Origin: Caldilineaceae bacterium
GTDB lineage: Bacteria; Chloroflexota; Anaerolineae; Caldilineales; Caldilineaceae
Reading direction: 5' to 3'
Length of the DNA: 52,446 bases
Assembly: GCA_020845455.1 (NCBI GenBank)
Contig: JADLFO010000291.1
Span: 1-52,446, forward strand
The notes beneath the pieces are model-generated. The model ran no database searches. It was not told the DNA's origin and was given only the letters and a program-made list of their open reading frames with translations. Below, piece after piece: positions 47,813 through 52,446 of the stretch (its first letter is position 1; every line of letters begins with the position of its first letter). A program made the translations under genes and the position numbers.

Positions 47813-48577
47813 CTAGCGGAACGCGTCCATCTGCGCCGGGCGCTGGATAGCGGTGGCGGGCGCAGGGGGCAGCGGGGGCGGCATGTAGCCGCGGATCACG
47901 ACCGCGGGCCGGCCCTCGTCGCTCTGCCCCATAAGCAGGCCGGCCGCGCCCGCCAGCTCGTCGGCGATGCATTCTTCGCTGCTCATCAACTCGTAGCCAA
48001 AGAGGTCGTGCAGCCCGCGCTGGTTCCAGACCGGCGGCAGCCCGGCGCAGCCGATGGCGACCCCGGTCGTGCCGATGCGCCAGGCGCGCCCGTGGCTGTC
48101 GTTGATGATTACCCCCGGCTCCACGCCGGTCAACTCGCCCAGCCGCGCCCGCAGCCGCGCCGCGCTGGCGTCGGCATCCTCCGGCAGCAGCGCGATCAAT
48201 TCCTCCTCGCCCGGCGCGACGTTGCTGCGGTCCACCCCCGCATTGGCGCAGATCCAGCCGCTGCGCTGCTCCACCACCAACAGCCCCTTGCGCGTGCGGA
48301 TGATAGCGCGGCTGTCATCTAGGATCGCCTGCACATGGCGCGGGTCTTTATCCACCAAGCGCGCCAGTTCCTCGGCCTGGGCGCCGGGCGTCACCTCGCT
48401 CAATCTGACCAGCCGCCCTTCGGCTTTGCTCACGATCTTTTGGGCCAGCACAAGGATGTCGCCCGGCTGCAGACGTTCACCCTGCGCCGTCAGATGCGCC
48501 GCGATCAGCGCGGCCAGGTCATCGCCGGGGTGGATCAGCGGCAGGTGTTGCACGGGGAAGAGCGTCATGGCGCGCAT
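47813..48577 (-). CDS. cofE: Coenzyme F420-0:L-glutamate ligase
   Basis: From ATG 48577 the protein has 254 residues. CofE/FbiB-type motifs are GDILVLAQKIVSKAEGRLV, DSRAIIRTRKGLLVVEQRSG, CANAGVDRSNV, and VIINDSHGRAWRIGTTGVAIGCAG. The enzyme uses GTP to add glutamates to F420-0, the last steps in making the deazaflavin hydride carrier F420. There is no FbiB-type nitroreductase domain, so it is the stand-alone form. An in-frame frame extends to 49309 but covers the neighbouring yqeB gene in the wrong frame. Other F420 genes (cofC, cofD, fbiC) are not in the window. A second ATG (48568) is equally placed. Confidence 0.92.
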   Translation of the reverse strand: MRAMTLFPVQHLPLIHPGDDLAALIAAHLTAQGERLQPGDILVLAQKIVSKAEGRLVRLSEVTPGAQAEELARLVDKDPRHVQAILDDSRAIIRTRKGLLVVEQRSGWICANAGVDRSNVAPGEEELIALLPEDADASAARLRARLGELTGVEPGVIINDSHGRAWRIGTTGVAIGCAGLPPVWNQRGLHDLFGYELMSSEECIADELAGAAGLLMGQSDEGRPAVVIRGYMPPPLPPAPATAIQRPAQMDAFR

Positions 48578-48627
48578 AGCGAAAATCTCTCTAGTGGATG
48601 CAAAATCGGCGGATAAACGACAGTGGA

Positions 48628-49491
48628 TTACCGGCGACGGCGGCGCGGCGGCGGGGCCGGCCTGTTGACCGGCGGCAGCGCCGTGCGCAGAAACGCCAGG
48701 ACGGCTTCGAGCACGCCGCCGCCAATGGCAAGCGATTTGTCGGAGACTGTGAAGCAATAGGCGGGCCGGGCGCGCGGGTCCAGGTCGCCGACCTTCATGC
48801 CGCTGTAGACATAGACGGCGGGATGCACCAGCCCGCGCAGCACACCGCCAAAGGGCGCGACCACCGGCCGCGTCCCGTCTGCGCTGCGCACGGTCGCGAT
48901 GATCGCGCCCGAAGGGACACGGTCGCCGATGGCGTAGTGGGCCAAGACATGGCCGTCCTGCGGGGCGCGCAGCACCCGGCTGAGATTGGGCGGCACGCCG
49001 GGCAGCGCGCCCGGTTGACCGGTATCGGCTTCGGCGCTGCCCTGGTGGATGGCGCGGCCCAAGTTGTGGCCGCGATTGGTTTCGATCACCACATGGCAAT
49101 CTTGGCCCGCGCTGAACCCCGGCCCAAGCGCCACCACCAAGCGCGCATCGTGGATGCGCGTGCCCAGGTTGCGCTTGGCCATGATCGCATCGACCACGAC
49201 GATGGGCTTTGCCACGGCACGCACCTGAGCTTCCGAGTCGACCAGCACGGGGATCATATCCGCCGCCCAGGCGCTTTTGATCTCGGCGGGCAGACAGCGC
49301 CGCCCGCACACCTCTTCGACCATCGTCTGCCCGGCAAAGACTGCCTCGGCAAAGGCCACACTGCGCCGCACCGTCAACGGGTACTCCAGCTCGGTCATGA
49401 GCACAGGAAAACCGCTGCGGTGAAGACGCAGCGCAACCCCGCTGGCGAGGTCGCCTGCGCCTTTGATGAGGACGGGCACATGCTGGAACAT
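48628..49491 (-). CDS. yqeB: YqeB-type protein of the selenium-dependent molybdenum hydroxylase system (EF2563 family)
   Basis: This is a 287-residue protein. The N-terminal Rossmann-like start VLIKGAGDLASGVALRLHRSGFPVLMTEL and the segment VRRSVAFAEAVFAGQTMVE define the family, as do VVDAIMAKRNLGT and VVALGPGFSAGQDCHVVIET. YqeB proteins accompany selenium-dependent molybdenum hydroxylases and XdhC-like maturation factors; the biochemical role is not established. No hydroxylase, xdhC or selD gene is in the window. The C-terminus ends in a Pro/Arg-rich tail (PAPPPRRRRR) that is probably strain-specific. It lies 50 bases upstream of cofE on the same strand, suggesting a small cofactor operon. 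Confidence 0.88.
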   Translation of the reverse strand: MFQHVPVLIKGAGDLASGVALRLHRSGFPVLMTELEYPLTVRRSVAFAEAVFAGQTMVEEVCGRRCLPAEIKSAWAADMIPVLVDSEAQVRAVAKPIVVVDAIMAKRNLGTRIHDARLVVALGPGFSAGQDCHVVIETNRGHNLGRAIHQGSAEADTGQPGALPGVPPNLSRVLRAPQDGHVLAHYAIGDRVPSGAIIATVRSADGTRPVVAPFGGVLRGLVHPAVYVYSGMKVGDLDPRARPAYCFTVSDKSLAIGGGVLEAVLAFLRTALPPVNRPAPPPRRRRR

Positions 49492-49506
49492 ACGCTCCAG
49501 TGTAAC

Positions 49507-50868
49507 TCAGGTCGAGGCGGGAATAAAGCGGTAGCCCTGGCCGCGTTCGTTTTCAATCGTGCCGATGGGCGGGGAGACCTGCGCCAGTTCGAGCCGCAGC
49601 CGCCGGATCGCCTCCTGGACGCGGCGCGGCGAAGCGTCGGGCCGCTTCCAGACGTCGACCAGCAACTGCTCTGGGGTGATGACGGCGTGGCTGTGGCTTT
49701 GGAAATAGCGCAGCAGCGCGCTTTCGGTCTTGGTCAACTGCGCGTACAGGGCGTCGTGGGCCGGCGGTGCGGGCGCACCCTGCGTGCGCGCCGCCAGCGC
49801 CGCGGCCCGCGCCAGCCGGTTCGCCAAAAACTCGCCAAAGAGCGGCGAAAACAGCCGGTAACTCTGCTGGTTGTAGATCACCATCCCCTGGTTGATCAGC
49901 CAGTTGAGGATCGAGATCTGGTTGCGTTCAACCTGGTCGACGCGCAGTTTGCCCGCCACCAGCCGCTCGACCACGCCCATCAGCCGCGCCGGGTCGATCC
50001 GGCGCGGCGGGTTGTGGAGCGTCCGCCAAAACGTGACAAAGAGCAGCCGGCCATGTTCGGCCAGACGCAGACGCACCAACGGCAGTTCCTCGGCACAGAT
50101 GCGCCCGTCCGGACCTAACATCCCCTGGACCTCAGAGAGGATGTCGTCCAGCCGGTAGAGCAGATAGGGGTGATAGCCGGTCCACTGTAAGAGCGGCTCC
50201 TCGATCTGGGTCATGGCGGGAAAACGGGCGCGATAAGCGGCCAGCCACTGCCGCGCCACCTCAGGTTCCAGCAGCCCCACAAAAAGCTGGGTCATCACAT
50301 TGAAGAGCGGCGACGCGGCCAGGTCGCGGTCGAGATCATGCAGCGGCTGTTCCGTGGCGATCACCAAGCCCACCTCGCGCGCCAGCGGGCGCAGCGCGTC
50401 GACCATCTCGGGCGTGAGCAGTTCCTGTTCCAGCAGGATATCGAAGTTGTCAAGCAGCAGCACCAGCCGGTAGCCCATTTGGCTGAGCCGGCGGGCCATC
50501 TGCCCGATGCGCCGGCCCGGCCCGCCCCCTGCCTCGCCGGCCAAGTCAATCGCCGCCTGGGTCAAGAGATCGGCCAAGCGGCCGGTGATGTGGCCCAGCA
50601 GATCGCCGCGCGCCTCATGCCAATCGCAGTCGATCAACAGCACCGGCACGCGCTCGGCCTGACGAAATGGAGCGGGCCGCCAGTCCGCCTGACCGGCGCT
50701 GCGCAGCGGGCCTTGGGGCGAGGCCAGATGCGCCAGCAGCCGGCTCTTACCCGCCAGCTCGGAGCCGACAAGCGAGACGCTGGCAGGCTGCGGCACAGCC
50801 AAGACGCCCGCTACGATCTCACGCATCAGCCGCTCCCGGCCAAAAAACTGGTCTTTGACGCGCTCCAC
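49507..50868 (-). CDS. STAND/AAA-type NTPase with C-terminal OmpR/PhoB-like winged helix
   Basis: From GTG 50868 (AAGGAG just upstream) the protein has 453 residues. The N-terminal P-loop is GSELAGKS and Walker B is RLVLLLDNFDIL. Further on are a possible sensor segment (GLVIATEQPLHDLDRDLAAS) and an effector-like helical region with TQIEEPLLQWTGYHPYLLYR. This layout resembles STAND or AAA_16 ATPases. The last 75 residues are a winged helix of the PhoB type (TPEQLLVDVWK, RVQEAIRRLRLEL, ENERGQGYRF). It is therefore probably an ATP-dependent transcriptional regulator or signal-responsive switch. A TTG at 50955 gives 29 more residues but has no ribosome-binding site. The gene is divergent from the 68-residue protein. 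Palindromes lie in between. Confidence 0.82.
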   Translation of the reverse strand: MERVKDQFFGRERLMREIVAGVLAVPQPASVSLVGSELAGKSRLLAHLASPQGPLRSAGQADWRPAPFRQAERVPVLLIDCDWHEARGDLLGHITGRLADLLTQAAIDLAGEAGGGPGRRIGQMARRLSQMGYRLVLLLDNFDILLEQELLTPEMVDALRPLAREVGLVIATEQPLHDLDRDLAASPLFNVMTQLFVGLLEPEVARQWLAAYRARFPAMTQIEEPLLQWTGYHPYLLYRLDDILSEVQGMLGPDGRICAEELPLVRLRLAEHGRLLFVTFWRTLHNPPRRIDPARLMGVVERLVAGKLRVDQVERNQISILNWLINQGMVIYNQQSYRLFSPLFGEFLANRLARAAALAARTQGAPAPPAHDALYAQLTKTESALLRYFQSHSHAVITPEQLLVDVWKRPDASPRRVQEAIRRLRLELAQVSPPIGTIENERGQGYRFIPAST

Positions 50869-50984
50869 GCGCTCCTTCCTTCCCGGCGTCGCCTTGTCCA
50901 ACTGCCGCGCTGCCCTGGCTTTTGCAGCGCCCCGCTGCCGCGTCGCATCACACAAGGAGAGGCTCTATCTCAGGGCGAAGACAG

Positions 50985-51004
50985 ATACACACAAAATTGT
51001 GTAT
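50985..51004. promoter_or_regulatory. Operator-like palindrome A
   Basis: ATACACACAAAATTGTGTAT: 7-base arms ATACACA and TGTGTAT around a 6-base core (a shifted register ACACAA-AA-TTGTGT is also perfect). It lies upstream of the NTPase-winged-helix gene and shares the TTGTGTA half-site with palindrome B. Confidence 0.5.
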
Positions 51005-51058
51005 TTCTGCCGTCTGCAACCGTTAACAAAATCATAACATATCCGCAGAGTTTGTGCA

Positions 51059-51087
51059 TTGACAGACAAAAGGATGTGTGTTATCAT
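51059..51087 (+). promoter_or_regulatory. Promoter of the 68-residue protein
   Basis: An exact TTGACA (51059-51064), a 17-base spacer and TATCAT (51082-51087; 5/6). Predicted start is near 51094, exactly where palindrome B begins. Confidence 0.75.
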
Positions 51088-51093
51088 GGGGTT

Positions 51094-51112
51094 GTTGTGT
51101 AATATACACAAC
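51094..51112. promoter_or_regulatory. Operator-like palindrome B at the transcription start
   Basis: GTTGTGTAATATACACAAC: perfect 8-base arms with a 3-base centre. A protein bound here would cover +1 of the predicted promoter, the classical place for a repressor. Confidence 0.6.
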
Positions 51113-51185
51113 TGCGCATAATATACACCACAACGGTGTGCGGCGCAAGTCATGCGCCGAGAAATTGCTTGAGGAGGTTTGGCTT

Positions 51186-51392
51186 ATGTATCCATATGAT
51201 ATCGACGCGGGAGTAGACCGCTACAACGAGATGTTGCGCGCAGCCGAGGAATATCGCCGTGCGGCTCACTTTAGCACGCCTGCCGAGTCCCTGTTCAGCC
51301 GCATCGCCAAGCTGTTTGCGCGCCCCGACCGGCGCACGCCCGCTGTCCAGACTGCGCCGATCAGCGGCCGTCCGGCGGCTTCGGCCCGCTAA
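51186..51392 (+). CDS. Small protein of 68 residues, function unknown
   Basis: The ATG at 51186 has a strong GAGGAGG about 9 bases upstream, giving a 68-residue product. An acidic/amphipathic N-terminal half (DIDAGVDRYNEMLRAAEEYR) predicts a helix. A short hydrophobic helix (SLFSRIAKLFARP) and a disordered basic tail follow (PISGRPAASAR). No Cys and no full membrane span. It has its own promoter and a strong terminator, so it is very probably expressed. It is divergent from the NTPase-winged-helix gene and carries an operator-like palindrome at +1. I do not recognise the family. Confidence 0.75.
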   Translation: MYPYDIDAGVDRYNEMLRAAEEYRRAAHFSTPAESLFSRIAKLFARPDRRTPAVQTAPISGRPAASAR

Positions 51393-51502
51393 CGCAGCCC
51401 AGGTCGGCCCATCCGGTTTGGCCTTTGAGCCGGCCGGTGCGCTGCCGGCCGGTTGCGTAATCAACCCTATCATGCCCAATGTTAGCAGCGCTGCTAATCG
51501 AT

Positions 51503-51542
51503 CAGGCCGGTTGTCGTCGACGACAACCGGCCTGCTGTTTTC
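51503..51542 (+). terminator. Rho-independent terminator of the small-protein gene
   Basis: A perfect 14-bp stem (51503-51516 with 51521-51534), a TCGA loop and CTGTTTTC after it. A smaller palindrome, TTAGCAG-CG-CTGCTAA, lies just before it (51482-51497). Confidence 0.9.
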
Positions 51543-51564
51543 ATCGCCCTGCCTTGCAGTAGGT

Positions 51565-52302
51565 TCAACGCGCGCTGTAGCGTGTCACCCGGTCGCGCAG
51601 TTTGCTCAGGCGCGCCAGCGCCTCTCGACGCGCTTCGGCATAGGCCGCAGGCGAGGCTGTCCCCAGCCGCAGCACGTCGAGGATCACCGCTTCCGCCGCT
51701 ACATATTCATAGCCGATATCCGCCACATCGGCGGCGATCTCCACTGGGATGGCCGTGACGCCGTTGCCGTCGCCGTGCAGCAGGTCGTCGGGATAGACGG
51801 TGAGGCCGCCGACATGCACCGGCACATGCAGCTGCACCAGATGGTTATAGCCGTGCGAGCAGCACACGCCGCCGCTGAAGGCCGGGAAGTTCAGGGCGCG
51901 CACCTGCGCCAAGTCGCGTCCCGTGCCGCTGGTGATCAGCCCCACCGCGCCAAAGGTCTGATAGGTGGTACACATGACCTCGCCAAAAGTCGCTGCCGCC
52001 GATGGGTTGTCCAGGTCTTGAAAAACGACTACCGGCGGGCCGGATAGCTCGGCAAAACGCTCGATCTGTTGTTGGATGTCCGCAGGGCCGGCGCCCGGCC
52101 GCGGCGGCGCAGAGGCGCGCAGCGTGGCGGTCGCGGCAAAGCCGACCATCGCCGGCAGATCCGGGAAGGCCGCCGTAATACGCTGGTCCATATAGCCCGC
52201 CGAGTATGGGCGCACCTCAAACAGTTCGACGATATTGCAGATCGTCGCCGTATCAAAGGTGCGCAGCTTTTCGAGGAGTTCCGAAGTAATGGCTGCCATC
52301 AT
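51565..52302 (-). CDS. RraA-like protein (4-hydroxy-4-methyl-2-oxoglutarate aldolase fold)
   Basis: The 245-residue product has the RraA/HMG-aldolase pattern: an N-terminal TATICNIVELF helix, FGEVMCTTYQTFGAVGLITSG then GRDLAQVRAL around the active-site Arg-Asp, and the late HGDGNGVTAIP loop. RraA-fold members are either metal-dependent aldolases of gallate-type ring-cleavage pathways or, in Enterobacteria, RNase E inhibitors. The conserved G-x-RD and the G-D-G-G-V loop favour an aldolase or related lyase, but the substrate is open. It is about 30 residues longer than typical RraA (mostly at the C-terminus). AGGAGG is immediately upstream, so the second ATG (52299) may be the true start. Confidence 0.87.
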   Translation of the reverse strand: MMAAITSELLEKLRTFDTATICNIVELFEVRPYSAGYMDQRITAAFPDLPAMVGFAATATLRASAPPRPGAGPADIQQQIERFAELSGPPVVVFQDLDNPSAAATFGEVMCTTYQTFGAVGLITSGTGRDLAQVRALNFPAFSGGVCCSHGYNHLVQLHVPVHVGGLTVYPDDLLHGDGNGVTAIPVEIAADVADIGYEYVAAEAVILDVLRLGTASPAAYAEARREALARLSKLRDRVTRYSAR

Positions 52303-52337
52303 GCCTCCTAGTTGCTGGGTCTGGTCAGTTCACCCCC

Positions 52338-52343
52338 ATTGTA
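52338..52343 (-). promoter_or_regulatory. Candidate -10 of the RraA-like gene
   Basis: TACAAT on the minus strand, about 30 bases before the ribosome-binding site. The -35 is weak (TTTCTG at 16 bases). The remaining bases to the window end (52344-52446) show no gene. Confidence 0.4.
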
Positions 52344-52446
52344 GGCCATCGTCACGCCACAGAAAGTAAGGTGTCTACACTCTGAGCACTCTGGCGTCTG
52401 AGCGCCCTGACGTGAACAGGGTGAAAACGCGCTGCCAACGCAGGCG

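Larger units (their letters stand above)
50869..51185. other. Divergent control region between the NTPase regulator and the small protein
   Basis: This 317-base, AT-rich region holds a consensus-like promoter for the small protein (51059-51087), TTGTGTA/TACACAA palindromes at 50985-51004 and 51094-51112, and a 7-bp hairpin (51141-51159). It also has a 9-base direct repeat AATATACAC spaced 19 bases apart (51101 and 51120). For the leftward gene a -10-like TATGAT is seen near 51030 without a clear -35. Confidence 0.6.

Noticed and set aside
47799..47972. Extended N-terminus of the PTPS-related membrane protein
   Set aside because: The added residues are Arg/Ala/Pro-rich and come from the 3' end of cofE in another frame.
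48578..49309. Apparent 498-residue fusion upstream of cofE
   Set aside because: The first 244 codons are the wrong frame of yqeB; the real cofE begins at the conserved start near 48577.
50869..51185. CRISPR-like or phage-attachment interpretation of the palindromes
   Set aside because: There are only two palindromes with different spacing, no spacer array, and no integrase or tRNA next to them; an operator role is simpler.

Overview
The window reads as chromosomal DNA of a GC-rich, free-living bacterium, most likely a member of the Chloroflexota (Caldilineae/Anaerolineae type). This is inference from gene style: Thr/Pro-rich linkers on exported proteins, class A penicillin-binding proteins with lipoprotein-type N-termini, a fasciclin-LysM protein, a CofE-type F420 ligase, large GT39-like membrane proteins with C-terminal beta domains, and rpsF-rpsR without ssb. 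No rRNA, CRISPR array, complete insertion sequence or phage gene is visible. The one RNA gene is tRNA-Cys(GCA). Many long antisense reading frames are shadows caused by high GC3.

Layout. 1-4125 (minus): a methyltransferase cut by the window edge, a DUF423 membrane protein, a rhodanese-type sulfurtransferase and an S9 peptidase. 4345-5103 (plus): histidine phosphatase. 5192-8016 (minus): a translationally coupled pair of SPFH membrane proteins. 8113-10617 (minus): DinG/XPD-type helicase behind a promoter that appears to give a leaderless mRNA. 10738-20608 (minus): an envelope block with a LysM-fasciclin protein, a three-repeat exported protein and two tandem class A PBPs. 20949-21019: tRNA-Cys. 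21127-24190 (plus): zinc-finger/cold-shock fusion, then rpsF, rpsR and a parvulin foldase. 24357-25331 (minus): double DinB-fold protein. 25620-28610 (plus): uvrA.

29038-33998 (plus): acetyl-CoA synthetase, malate synthase and thiolase, an acetate/acetyl-CoA assimilation group without isocitrate lyase here. 34039-34197: 5' remnant of a methyltransferase gene. 34223-34600 (minus): rsfS. 34841-37203 (plus): a secreted LysM alpha/beta hydrolase and a Tat-exported dienelactone hydrolase, closed by a clear terminator. 37384-41151 (minus): ABC-2 exporter (ATPase plus two permeases). 41359-41898 (plus): four-helix membrane protein. 42177-42567 (minus): intact BrnA antitoxin with only the 3' half of BrnT. 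42568-47798 (minus): two large membrane proteins sharing a C-terminal beta module. 47813-49491 (minus): CofE and YqeB-type cofactor proteins. 49507-51392: a NTPase with a C-terminal winged helix, divergent from a 68-residue protein, with palindromes centred on TTGTGTA/TACACAA between them. 51565-52302 (minus): RraA-like protein.

The best candidate for an undescribed system is the NTPase-winged-helix regulator with its divergent small protein and operator-like palindromes. Next come the lipoprotein-type class A PBPs with an extra C-terminal domain, and the parvulin foldase whose catalytic domain is split by a Thr/Glu/Val/Ala repeat.
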